A stretch of DNA of 6,614 bases from Bacillota bacterium (GCA_028287415.1 JAQBPS010000318.1:1-6614); one strand, 5' to 3'. Shown: positions 1 through 5,899, numbered from the stretch's first letter. The notes: generated from the sequence alone by a model not told the origin. Program-made: numbers and translations.

Positions 1-1203
1 AACCAGGTGGTCGTGGCCAACGTTCCGGACAGCCAGTCAGAGGCTGCGACCACCACGGCAGACGTCATGATCGATGCGGCTGCCGCCGAGGTACAGTTCA
101 AGACCCGGGCGAACGGTGCCTGGGGCAACCAGGTGTTTGTGCGTGTCTATGGCCGGTCGGCGCCGGCCGGTGGCGACGAGGCGGTGGAAGTCCATGTGTT
201 CTATCCCACCCCGAAGAAGGAGTCGCTCGTTGAGGCATTCCGCAATCTCTCCAGCCGCAAGGGGCACGCCCGCTATTTTGTGGACGTGATCAACGCGGAG
301 AGCGGGTTCATCAAAGCTACTGTGATCGGTGCCAGTGATCCCACATCCAAGGTAGTGCCGACCAACGTCGACCCCAACGCATCGCCCCTGCAACTGACGG
401 GCGCCAGCGATCCCCTGCCGTCGGCCTATGCGGCAGCCCTGGGCCGCCTTGAGTCCTACCCGGAAATCGATATGGTTGCCGCCAGCCATCAGCACCATGA
501 GGCCGAGGCGACCGCCATCTACGCCGATATCCTCTCGCACTGCGACCGCATGAGCCGGATCGCCCGGAACCGGGTGGGCTTTGGTGAGACCACGGCGACG
601 GTGGACGGGGTGCCGGATATGCAGGTGACCACGCGCATGGCTTCCCGGCTGCCGAGCGACCGGTTCGTCTTCGTCGCACCCCAGGGGTATATGGGCTCTG
701 TCATCGGCATGATCGCCGGGCTGCGGTACTTCGAGTCGCCCACCTTCAAGACCCTTGGCGGTGTCAGCTCGCTCAGCTTCGACTTCACGGACAGCAACCT
801 GATCAGTCTGATCACGGTGGGTGTCTGCGCTGTCGATGAGGTGGCTCGCAAGGGAATTGCCTGTGTGAAGGGCATTACGAGCGATACAGGTCAGATCAAC
901 GTCACCCGTGTGGCGGACCGGGCTGTCCGGCATGTGCAGAACATAGCCCAGGATTTCATCGGCCTGCTCAACACGGAGCAACAGCGGCTGGCCCTGAAGC
1001 AGCGGATTACCGAGGCCTTCACCCGGATGGAAAAGGAAGGGGCGATCGTCCCGAGTACGGACGGTAAGTCGCCGGCCTTCGCAGTGACCGTGGAGTCGAC
1101 GCCGGATGACTTTGCAGCGGGCGTCGTGCGGATCGACACGGCAGTCCGGCCGGTGCGGGCGATCGATTACATTTACGCCACGATCAAGGTGCAGGCGTTC
1201 TGA
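1..1203 (+). CDS. Contractile tail sheath protein, 5' partial
   Basis: This protein forms the contractile outer sheath around the tail tube; shortening of the sheath drives the tube into the target. About 400 residues are present. The frame is open to base 1 with no stop and no ribosome site before the GTG at 7, so the N-terminus lies upstream of the window. The fragment carries the sheath-family motif NGAWGN (bases about 112-129), which lies early in many phage sheath proteins, so perhaps 100 residues are missing (inference). The C-terminal third has the typical sheath ending: an INVTRVADR strand, a helical stretch around IAQDFIGLLN, and a final strand series ending in AVRPVRAIDYIYATIKV. That C-terminal domain makes the inter-subunit handshake and contacts the tube in known sheaths. 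The tube gene follows after 50 bases, the usual pairing. The family is firm; the phage or injection-system subtype is not. Confidence 0.95.
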   Translation, partial: NQVVVANVPDSQSEAATTTADVMIDAAAAEVQFKTRANGAWGNQVFVRVYGRSAPAGGDEAVEVHVFYPTPKKESLVEAFRNLSSRKGHARYFVDVINAESGFIKATVIGASDPTSKVVPTNVDPNASPLQLTGASDPLPSAYAAALGRLESYPEIDMVAASHQHHEAEATAIYADILSHCDRMSRIARNRVGFGETTATVDGVPDMQVTTRMASRLPSDRFVFVAPQGYMGSVIGMIAGLRYFESPTFKTLGGVSSLSFDFTDSNLISLITVGVCAVDEVARKGIACVKGITSDTGQINVTRVADRAVRHVQNIAQDFIGLLNTEQQRLALKQRITEAFTRMEKEGAIVPSTDGKSPAFAVTVESTPDDFAAGVVRIDTAVRPVRAIDYIYATIKVQAF

Positions 1204-1207
1204 TCTG

Positions 1208-1228
1208 CCGGGCCCCTGCGGGGGCCGG
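1208..1228 (+). other. GC-rich hairpin between the sheath and tube genes
   Basis: The bases CCGG-G-CCCC (1208-1216) can pair with GGGGCCGG (1221-1228). This gives eight G-C pairs with one bulged G at 1212 and a four-base loop (TGCG, 1217-1220). It begins four bases after the sheath stop and ends 12 bases before the ribosome site of the tube gene. No T-run follows, so it is not a standard intrinsic terminator. It could protect the upstream mRNA end, or partly attenuate transcription so that sheath and tube are made in different amounts. The pairing is seen in the sequence; the role is inference. Confidence 0.5.
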
Positions 1229-1240
1229 TGCCAGCGAATA

Positions 1241-1246
1241 GGAGGG
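1241..1246 (+). promoter_or_regulatory. Ribosome binding site of the tube gene
   Basis: GGAGGG stands seven bases before the GTG at 1254. It supports the GTG as the start, because no in-frame ATG lies near the beginning of the coding region. Confidence 0.75.
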
Positions 1247-1253
1247 CTGAGGC

Positions 1254-1640
1254 GTGGCGACCATTTTGTCGGCGAACCGGAGCAACGTGCTGGTCAACGG
1301 GCAGGCAATTCAGGGACTCCAGGAGATCACGTTCCAGACAGACAAGCCCCACATGGATATTGCGGCGATCGGCACCGATGAGCGGGTGGGCGTGGTTTAC
1401 GGTCTGACGCGGGTGATCGGCACCCTGCGGGTTCGGTCGGCCAACGACGACCTGGAGGCATTGCTCCACTCGAAGGGCACGTTCCAGATCTTTGCCTCCC
1501 TGAAACATGTGACGGCCGAGGGGGAGCTCAACAAGGAGGTCACCCTGGACGAGTGCCAGATCCACGGCAAGACCTTCGGGCTGGCAGCGGGCGGCGTCGT
1601 CGAGGTGATCTATCAGTTCTCGGCCACCAGGGAGCGCTAG
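1254..1640 (+). CDS. Contractile tail tube protein (XkdM / gp19-like)
   Basis: This is the 128-residue subunit of the inner tail tube, which stacks as rings inside the sheath and forms the rigid channel. The size and its place directly after the sheath fit the family. The sequence is rich in alternating hydrophobic strands, as expected of a tube beta-barrel: an N-terminal strand NVLVNGQAIQG (residues 11-21), a central strand GTLRVRSANDDLEALL (56-71), and a C-terminal part with TFGLAAGGVVEVIYQFSATR (107-126), much like the closing 'fgl..gg..e..y.F.a.r' pattern of XkdM-type tube proteins. The GTG start is chosen because of the GGAGGG seven bases upstream. It gives MATILSANRS, a normal tube N-terminus. 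No second tube paralogue is present in the window. The call rests on pattern memory and context, not on an alignment. Confidence 0.9.
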   Translation: MATILSANRSNVLVNGQAIQGLQEITFQTDKPHMDIAAIGTDERVGVVYGLTRVIGTLRVRSANDDLEALLHSKGTFQIFASLKHVTAEGELNKEVTLDECQIHGKTFGLAAGGVVEVIYQFSATRER

Positions 1641-1643
1641 CCC

Positions 1644-2474
1644 ATGCGGGCTGAACAGCAGTTTCCGGCGATCGCCCCCCGCACGGTGGTCGTGGAGGGC
1701 GGCCGCTTCACGGTCGTGCCGCCCTGCTTTGCGGATTGGCAGGGAGCTCTGGACCGGGCCTGCCCGGGCGGGCAGCCGGACGCGCAGCGGCTGGTGGAAG
1801 AGTGCCTCCTGACTTGCGTCCGCCGGGCGGACAATAGCGGGCCTGTGAGCCGGGCGGCGTTGCAGTCGCTTACCGCCCGTGATGGGGATGCGCTGCTGTC
1901 CGCCGCTCTGGAACTGATCGACGGGCAGCGGCAGTGGCTGGACCTTGTGGTGCGGGCGCAGGCCGATGGGGTCGCGATCAGGGGGACGGGCGTGCAGCTG
2001 TGGCTTACGCCGTGGTCGTTCGGGGAGCGCAATGATGCCCTGCGTCGGGCCCTGCGGGTGGAGGGCGATCAGGTGGTGCTCGACATGGGCAGCTACGAGC
2101 AGGCGATGGTCCGGCGGTGCGTCGCCGGGTCCGAGCCGGAGGATCCGAGCGCGTGGCCGGTCCCGCTCGGGGAGGTCGTCCTGCGGGAGCTCGACCGGCT
2201 CAACGGGGTGGAGCCCGCCTTCACTGAGACCCTGGCTGCCTGCCTTCGCACCGGGCAGGAACACCCGGACCTCGCGCTGCTGGAGCTCTGCCGGGCGTTC
2301 GGCTGGACGCCGGAGCAGGCGGAGCGGATGGGCGCCCGGGCGGGTCAGCGCCTCGTCGCCACCTTGCAGGTGGTGCAGGCCGGGGCGGGTGCGGGGTACG
2401 CAACCGCAGCACCGGCGGCACTTTCCTCTCAGGACGGAGAGGGGGTGACCCGAATTCTTGTCCACGATGACTGA
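1644..2474 (+). CDS. Probable tail assembly chaperone-like protein
   Basis: This 276-residue protein starts three bases after the tube stop, with GGAG at 1631-1634 placed nine bases before the ATG. The slot right after the tube usually holds the tail assembly chaperone, which binds the tape measure protein and recruits tube subunits. Three parts can be seen. Residues 14-95 are helix-rich with the pattern LQSLTARDGDALLSAALEL (73-91). Residues 120-190 hold WSFGERNDALRRAL, a YEQAMV helix and PLGEVVLRELDRLNGV. Residues 195-243 contain LCRAFGWTPEQAERM (215-229), similar to a recurrent 'FGWTPEE' motif near the end of tail chaperone proteins. Residues 247-276 look flexible. It is longer than most single chaperone proteins, and the two first parts could be fused or duplicated domains. 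No frameshift product is evident. The coding call is firm; the function comes from position and motif likeness only. Confidence 0.75.
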   Translation: MRAEQQFPAIAPRTVVVEGGRFTVVPPCFADWQGALDRACPGGQPDAQRLVEECLLTCVRRADNSGPVSRAALQSLTARDGDALLSAALELIDGQRQWLDLVVRAQADGVAIRGTGVQLWLTPWSFGERNDALRRALRVEGDQVVLDMGSYEQAMVRRCVAGSEPEDPSAWPVPLGEVVLRELDRLNGVEPAFTETLAACLRTGQEHPDLALLELCRAFGWTPEQAERMGARAGQRLVATLQVVQAGAGAGYATAAPAALSSQDGEGVTRILVHDD

Positions 2475-3585
2475 GTTTCCCCATATCAGCACGGTTGTGC
2501 TTCGCTTTCTCGAGTGGACGCTGCCGCAATTGGCGGAGCGGCAGCGGCGTGGGGACGGCGTGACCGGCCCGGGTCGGTTGGGCGCCCCCGTGGGGTGGGC
2601 CGAGGTACCCGGGGGCACGGGGCGCGGGGGGACGGTGGCGGACGAAGCTGCAGCAGGGGTAGCGGGGGCGGGTGAAGCTGCAGCGGGCGAAGCTGCAGCG
2701 GCGGACCCGGCGGACGCAGTTAGGGCCGGGCTGGCGCAGGTCGGGGCGCACCGCCTGATGGCGGCGGCGCAGGACCGGGTGCGGCGCAGGCTTGTGGCGC
2801 TGGCAGGGGCCCCGCTGGGCAGGACGCCGGCTGGGACGGCGGCGTCGCCGACCGGGATGGCGGGGTGGCCGGGCCCCGGGACGGCTTGGGCCTTCGGCTC
2901 GGCCGGGACGGCTTGGGCCTTCGGCTCGCCCGAGACGCCAGGCGCCGACGTCGGCCTGACTTCCAGCCAACCTGCCCCGGATCAGGCGATGCTACCTACT
3001 GTAAGGCTGCCGGGCGCCCCGAGCCCTTCGCATGCAGTTCGCCGGGCTGAGCCGAACAGCGACGCCCGAGTGGCGCAGTTGCAGGCATTCAGCACGCCTG
3101 AGGGCCGACTCCGTGGCGCGGTCCCCGAGCAGGCGCCAGCCCCCGGCACGGCCTGGGCCCCCGGCTCAGCCGGGGCGCCAGGCGCCGCCGCCGCCCCGAC
3201 TTTCAGCCCACCTGCCCCGAATCAGGCGATGCCACCGACCATGCGGCCGCAGAGCGCCCCGGATCCTCGGTACCGAGGTCCCCAGGCTGAGCCGAACAGC
3301 GACGCCCGAGTGGCGGAACGGCAGGCCTTCAGCACGCCCGAGGCCAGACTCCTGAGTCCCAACGTCCCGGCATTCCAGGCGCTCGATCCCGATACCGGAA
3401 CGTCGCCGCAGCTGACGGCGCCGCACACCACACCGGCGCCGCACATCCACCCCGCAGCCCCACCCCTCACCCCCAACCTGCCAGCGCAGTCCCGCCTCCT
3501 GGCCGAAGCCCAGCTCCGCCAGATGCTGGCTGACATCATCCGGGCCGACGCCCTCCGGCACGGCCTCAACCTGAAGGAGCGGTGA
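2467..3585 (+). CDS. Pro/Ala-rich repeat protein in the tape-measure slot, function unknown
   Basis: The protein has 372 residues from the ATG at 2467, or 375 from an in-frame TTG at 2458; an in-frame TGA at 2446-2448 excludes anything longer. The ATG overlaps the end of the previous gene (ATGACTGA) and may be translated by coupling. The TTG lies about 12 bases after a GGAGAGGGGG stretch, so either start is possible. Residues 1-28 look like a folded helical piece (VVLRFLEWTLPQLAERQ). Residues about 30-335 are Gly/Ala/Pro-rich low-complexity sequence with an internal tandem duplication, probably disordered. Residues 340-372 form a clear charged helix with SRLLAEAQLRQMLADII. Its place after the chaperone-like gene is where Mu- and PBSX-like tails have the tape measure gene, but it lacks the long coiled-coil and hydrophobic character of one. 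A flexible tether between two end helices, or an unusual length-setting protein, are possibilities. I do not recognise the family. Conserved ends and tight gene spacing argue for a real gene. Confidence 0.75.
   Translation: MTEFPHISTVVLRFLEWTLPQLAERQRRGDGVTGPGRLGAPVGWAEVPGGTGRGGTVADEAAAGVAGAGEAAAGEAAAADPADAVRAGLAQVGAHRLMAAAQDRVRRRLVALAGAPLGRTPAGTAASPTGMAGWPGPGTAWAFGSAGTAWAFGSPETPGADVGLTSSQPAPDQAMLPTVRLPGAPSPSHAVRRAEPNSDARVAQLQAFSTPEGRLRGAVPEQAPAPGTAWAPGSAGAPGAAAAPTFSPPAPNQAMPPTMRPQSAPDPRYRGPQAEPNSDARVAERQAFSTPEARLLSPNVPAFQALDPDTGTSPQLTAPHTTPAPHIHPAAPPLTPNLPAQSRLLAEAQLRQMLADIIRADALRHGLNLKER
2644..2699 (+). repeat. Three copies of GAAGCTGCAGC inside the Pro/Ala-rich gene
   Basis: The 11-base sequence GAAGCTGCAGC occurs at 2644-2654, 2674-2684 and 2689-2699, with spacings of 30 and 15 bases. 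All copies are in the same reading frame and encode EAAA followed by a small residue. Multiples of three suggest growth by slippage or unequal exchange under selection to keep the frame. Confidence 0.7.
2878..2931 (+). repeat. 27-base direct tandem repeat (two copies)
   Basis: Two adjoining 27-base units, 2878-2904 and 2905-2931, differ at one base only. They encode GTAWAFGSA and GTAWAFGSP. A more diverged third copy, GTAWAPGSA, lies at 3145-3171 as the first part of the second large repeat unit. The near identity of the first two points to a recent duplication. Confidence 0.85.
2905..3352 (+). repeat. Large tandem duplication with a period of 240 bases (80 codons)
   Basis: Bases 2905-3112 align without any gap to 3145-3352 at a constant offset of exactly 240. 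By hand count about 164 of 208 positions agree. A 31-base identical block lies at 3045-3075 and 3285-3315 and encodes the conserved AEPNSDARVA. Other conserved protein pieces are PAP(D/N)QAM and QAFSTPE(G/A)RL. The first third and the last third are best kept, while the middle (about 3001-3044) has drifted. Because the conserved blocks survive in both copies and the frame is intact, the module may be a binding motif presented twice. Confidence 0.9.
3574..3579 (+). promoter_or_regulatory. Ribosome binding site of the gpN-like gene
   Basis: AAGGAG lies inside the last codons of the preceding gene, nine bases before the ATG at 3589. It supports this start, which comes three bases after the previous stop codon. 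Confidence 0.65.
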
Positions 3586-3588
3586 GCG

Positions 3589-4239
3589 ATGCCCGAAGCG
3601 GTAGTGCTCGGCGACCTTGAGCTCGACCGGGTGACCGGCCTGGTGATCGACGAGAGCCGCAAGCTGGCCGTGCATCGTTGGCCCGGCGCCGACGGCGACA
3701 TCGTCCAGGACATGGGCATGGCTGCGGCCCGCATCTGGCTGACAGGGGTCGCCATCGGCGACGATGCCGGCGCCCGGCTGGAGCAGGTGCGGGGCGCGAT
3801 GCAGGCCGGCGAGCCCCTGGACTTTACTGCCAGCGCTGCTGTGGCGTCCAATATCGACCAGATCGTGATTGCAGCGCTCCGGGTCACCCAGCCGCCAGGC
3901 CGGGTCAACTTTTACGACTACCAGATGGAACTGGTCCGCTATGTCCCGCCGCCGCCGCCGGCCGCCGCCGGCTTCAATGTCGGCGCCCTGGCGGCGATCG
4001 GCGCCGGGATTGATGCTTCAGCCCTGGACGCCGTGGCCGGCGCAGCCGGGGCGCTCGGGACAGCGGCGGGGGCGATGACCGCCCTCGACGACGCCCTCAA
4101 CGCCGCCAAGGATGCGGTGGAAATGGCCAAGAGCGCCGCTGCGTTCGTAGAGCAGGCGGTCGCCCTGGCGGAGGGCTTGCAAGGCCTCGAGAAGGTGTTT
4201 TCAGCAGTCGCCAAGGTACTCGCCGCTTGGGGTGACTAG
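3589..4239 (+). CDS. Baseplate/tail protein with Mu gpN-like N-terminal domain and Ala-rich tail
   Basis: This protein has 216 residues. Residues about 8-118 match the pattern I know from the N-terminal domain of Mu gpN-type tail proteins ('DNA circularisation N-terminal' in family names, although in Mu gpN is a tail baseplate hub component). The pattern is: HRWPGADGDIVQDMG (29-43), a strand with IWLTGVAIGDDAGARLEQV (49-67), AGEPLDFTASAAVASNIDQIVI (73-94), and a closing strand FYDYQMELVRYVPP (108-121). A Pro run (PPPPP, from a CCG-rich repeat) leads into an Ala-rich, moderately hydrophobic helical tail (residues 131-216) that is not recognised. Mu gpN is much longer (close to 500 residues as I recall), so this is a reduced version or the C-terminal functions are elsewhere. 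It lies where gpN stands in Mu, before hub and spike genes, apart from one inserted gene. Confidence 0.8.
   Translation: MPEAVVLGDLELDRVTGLVIDESRKLAVHRWPGADGDIVQDMGMAAARIWLTGVAIGDDAGARLEQVRGAMQAGEPLDFTASAAVASNIDQIVIAALRVTQPPGRVNFYDYQMELVRYVPPPPPAAAGFNVGALAAIGAGIDASALDAVAGAAGALGTAAGAMTALDDALNAAKDAVEMAKSAAAFVEQAVALAEGLQGLEKVFSAVAKVLAAWGD
3945..3971 (+). repeat. CCG/GCC trinucleotide-rich run
   Basis: This short stretch of CCG/GCC triplets encodes the PPPPPAAAG linker between the gpN-like domain and the Ala-rich tail. The near-pure triplet run is a likely place for slippage changes in linker length. Confidence 0.6.
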
Positions 4240-4247
4240 ACGGCCGC

Positions 4248-4276
4248 CTGATCCGTTCCGGTCGATCGTGGATCAG
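4248..4276 (+). other. Inverted repeat in the gap before the 202-residue protein gene
   Basis: CTGATCC (4248-4254) is the exact reverse complement of GGATCAG (4270-4276), separated by 15 bases that themselves contain the palindrome CGATCG (4263-4268). It begins eight bases after the previous stop and ends three bases before the AAAGGAGGAG ribosome site. No T-run follows, so it is not a terminator. It could be an mRNA hairpin that stabilises the downstream message, or an operator-like site. The repeat is seen; the role is inference. Confidence 0.5.
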
Positions 4277-4279
4277 CAT

Positions 4280-4289
4280 AAAGGAGGAG
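4280..4289 (+). promoter_or_regulatory. Very strong ribosome binding site
   Basis: AAAGGAGGAG stands with its GGAGG core eight bases before the ATG at 4296. It is close to a perfect complement of the 16S rRNA tail and is the best site in the window, in a locally A-rich leader (TTTGAA). It suggests that the gene it serves is translated more strongly than its neighbours. Confidence 0.85.
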
Positions 4290-4295
4290 TTTGAA

Positions 4296-4904
4296 ATGGC
4301 GAACCGCACAAGTGAGTTTGCTTCCCTGCCCAACAAGTTGAAGGACGTGAACAAGGCTCTGGTCGAGTTGAACAAGATCTGTGCCGGCACCACGGGCCCC
4401 GGCGGGTTCGATGAAGCCGAGATCTGGGGAGCTGCCGCCGCCGCAAGCATCACGACCTATATGAATGCACGCACGGAGCTCCCGGATGTCCACGACACCG
4501 TCCAACAGCTCCTGGGGGGCCTGCCCGGCTCGTCCGGCGTCTCCTCAGCTATCCAGGCCGCCATCGACGGCGTCCAGGGGATCATCACGAAAATTCAGCA
4601 GACCGCTACCGAGATGACCGGCAACGGCAGTGAGCGGGCCGACGCGTTTAACCGCCTGAACAACAAGCATTCGACTGACCCCAATTACAACTACTCGCCG
4701 CCCAATAGCGAGCCCCTGGGCTTTATCCCGGCGATCGAGGGCGTCATTAACGAGGCGGCCGACGCCAGTGTCGATCTGGACAAGATCCTTGGGCCCGTCA
4801 AGGCGCTGGCCACCCTGGCCGCCACCGCAACCGGCATTGCTGATTTCACCGAGTTCGCTGTCGGTACGGTCGCCCTGCTGAAGAAGGCCCTTACGGTCAG
4901 CTAA
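4296..4904 (+). CDS. Unrecognised helical protein between gpN-like and hub genes
   Basis: This 202-residue protein matches no family I can name. The N-terminal half (residues 1-115) looks alpha-helical with spaced hydrophobics: SLPNKLKDVNKALVELNKI (10-28), IWGAAAAASITTYMNA (43-58), and an Ala/Ile/Gln helix around IQAAIDGVQGIITKIQQ (86-102). Then follows a polar loop rich in Asn, Ser and Tyr (residues about 123-139, DPNYNYSPPNS), and a C-terminal half with two hydrophobic helices (146-201, including LATLAATATGIADF). There is no signal peptide, no cysteine-rich motif and no catalytic signature. The start is fixed by the strong ribosome site. Position inside the hub-spike gene group implies a structural tail part, for example a tube-lumen or tape-measure-like protein, a hub partner, or a small cargo. 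These are guesses. Codon use agrees with the neighbours, so it does not look newly acquired. Confidence 0.88.
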   Translation: MANRTSEFASLPNKLKDVNKALVELNKICAGTTGPGGFDEAEIWGAAAAASITTYMNARTELPDVHDTVQQLLGGLPGSSGVSSAIQAAIDGVQGIITKIQQTATEMTGNGSERADAFNRLNNKHSTDPNYNYSPPNSEPLGFIPAIEGVINEAADASVDLDKILGPVKALATLAATATGIADFTEFAVGTVALLKKALTVS

Positions 4905-4910
4905 TCCGGG

Positions 4911-4917
4911 AAGGAGG
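4911..4917 (+). promoter_or_regulatory. Ribosome binding site of the hub gene
   Basis: AAGGAGG (followed by more G) lies eight bases before the ATG at 4926 and decides that start. The gap to the previous gene is only 21 bases. Confidence 0.8.
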
Positions 4918-4925
4918 GGGGCGCC

Positions 4926-5885
4926 ATGCGTCCGACCCTGAGGCTCCGGGCCGTGACGGCGCCTCCCTCCGACCCGGGCGTGCCGCTGGCGGCCCTACGG
5001 TTGCGCCGATCCTTGGCGTGGCCGGTGGGGCAGGCCGAGGCCGAATGTTCCCTTTCAGTCCAGCCACCGGATGCCGGGGCGAAAGTTGTGATTGAAGGGG
5101 CCGCTGACGGCGACTCCCTCAAGCCGCTCTTCACCGGGCGGGTGCTGCGCAGAGCGCAGGGGCTCTGGGGCATCAGCCTGCTGATCGAGGAGGCGACAGG
5201 CCCGTTGACCCGGCTACACCTGGACAAGGCGGTCTCTGCGGGCACCGCGGCCCAGGTCGTCGGCGATCTCTGCCAGGCGGCGGGGGTGGAAGCGGCGGTG
5301 GAACCCCCGGGCGCCCAGCTGCCGTCCCGGGTGCTGCTGAGCAATCGCAGCGCCATGGACCACATTCTCCGGTTGGCTCAGATGTCCGGGTGGCTGCTGC
5401 GGACCGACACCGGCGGGAAGCTGCATGCGGGTATGCCGCCGCTCGCCCCGGCCGGGGTGGTGCTTCGCCCGCAGGATCCCGTGCTGGAGCTGCGGGTGGC
5501 CGACGATCCGGACGAGCCCGCCGGCGGTGCGATCACCGGCGACGGGGCGCTCGGGGTGGGCGGGCCCGGTGCGGAGAGCTGGCTGCTCCAGTCACTGTCC
5601 GGTATCAGCGGAGGAGATGGGCTGCCTGCGCTGCACTTGCCCGGCCTGAAGCTGATGGCGGATGTGACGAAGGCGGCCACGATGGAGTCGCTGCGCTTGC
5701 GGGAGTCCCGCTTCGGGCGGACTGTGACGCTGGCAGGGATCCCACAGGCCGATATCGGTGAAGTCATTCTGCTCCTCGGTTTTGGCGGCGGCGACGGCCC
5801 GGCGCGGGTCGTCGGCCTGGAGGTGCTCTGGAGCGCTGAAGAGGGCCTGATCAGCAGGCTGGATCTGCAGGGACTTGGTGCATGA
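4926..5885 (+). CDS. Baseplate hub protein, gpD / gp27-like
   Basis: This 319-residue protein is expected to form the trimeric hub that links the tail tube to the spike. Its layout follows the phage 'late control protein D'/gp44 type. Residues 1-90 form a first beta-rich domain with the hub hallmark FTGRV (69-73). Residues 103-125 form a helix (AAQVVGDLCQAAGV). Residues 132-166 match the recurrent pattern PSRVLLSNRSAMDHILRLAQMSGW followed by LLRTDTGGKL. Residues 180-250 are loop-rich. Residues 262-319 form a closing barrel with VTLAGIPQADIGEVILLLG and a VVGLEVLWSAEEGLISRLDL ending, as in hub proteins where 'V..v.h....G..t.l.l' closes the fold. No LysM domain is evident. The ORF end overlaps the spike frame by an ATGA, so translation is probably coupled. 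Family call is strong from motif order plus the adjacent spike gene. Confidence 0.9.
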   Translation: MRPTLRLRAVTAPPSDPGVPLAALRLRRSLAWPVGQAEAECSLSVQPPDAGAKVVIEGAADGDSLKPLFTGRVLRRAQGLWGISLLIEEATGPLTRLHLDKAVSAGTAAQVVGDLCQAAGVEAAVEPPGAQLPSRVLLSNRSAMDHILRLAQMSGWLLRTDTGGKLHAGMPPLAPAGVVLRPQDPVLELRVADDPDEPAGGAITGDGALGVGGPGAESWLLQSLSGISGGDGLPALHLPGLKLMADVTKAATMESLRLRESRFGRTVTLAGIPQADIGEVILLLGFGGGDGPARVVGLEVLWSAEEGLISRLDLQGLGA

Positions 5886-5899
5886 ACGGGGGGAGCGGC

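Noticed and set aside
37..981. A 314-residue open frame on the - strand inside the sheath gene
   Set aside because: The + strand frame here shows clear sheath motifs. The antisense product has a His/Arg/Gly-heavy shadow composition and no recognisable domain.
1208..1228. Intrinsic terminator after the sheath gene
   Set aside because: The stem is strong, but no T-run follows and the tube gene begins shortly after in the same operon. Kept only as a hairpin of unknown role.
2435..2474. Possible programmed frameshift joining the chaperone-like and Pro/Ala-rich frames, as in tail chaperone genes
   Set aside because: The second frame is +1/-2 relative to the first, and it has a TGA at 2446-2448 directly after the only G-run (2441-2445). 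A slip on that run would stop at once, and no slippery heptamer lies between 2449 and 2474.
1173..2618. A 481-residue open frame on the - strand across the tube and chaperone-like genes
   Set aside because: It is antisense to two well-supported genes. It is rich in Arg, Pro, Gly and His in the way of GC-rich shadow frames, and it has no family motif.
2878..3352. CRISPR-like or mobile-element repeats
   Set aside because: The repeats are direct, in frame with a long open frame, 27 and 240 bases in period, and translate to conserved peptide blocks. There are no regular short spacers and no transposase.
4131..4904. Possible paralogy between the C-terminal tails of the gpN-like and 202-residue proteins
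   Set aside because: Both are Ala/Val/Leu-rich helices, but no aligned motif beyond composition could be seen by eye.
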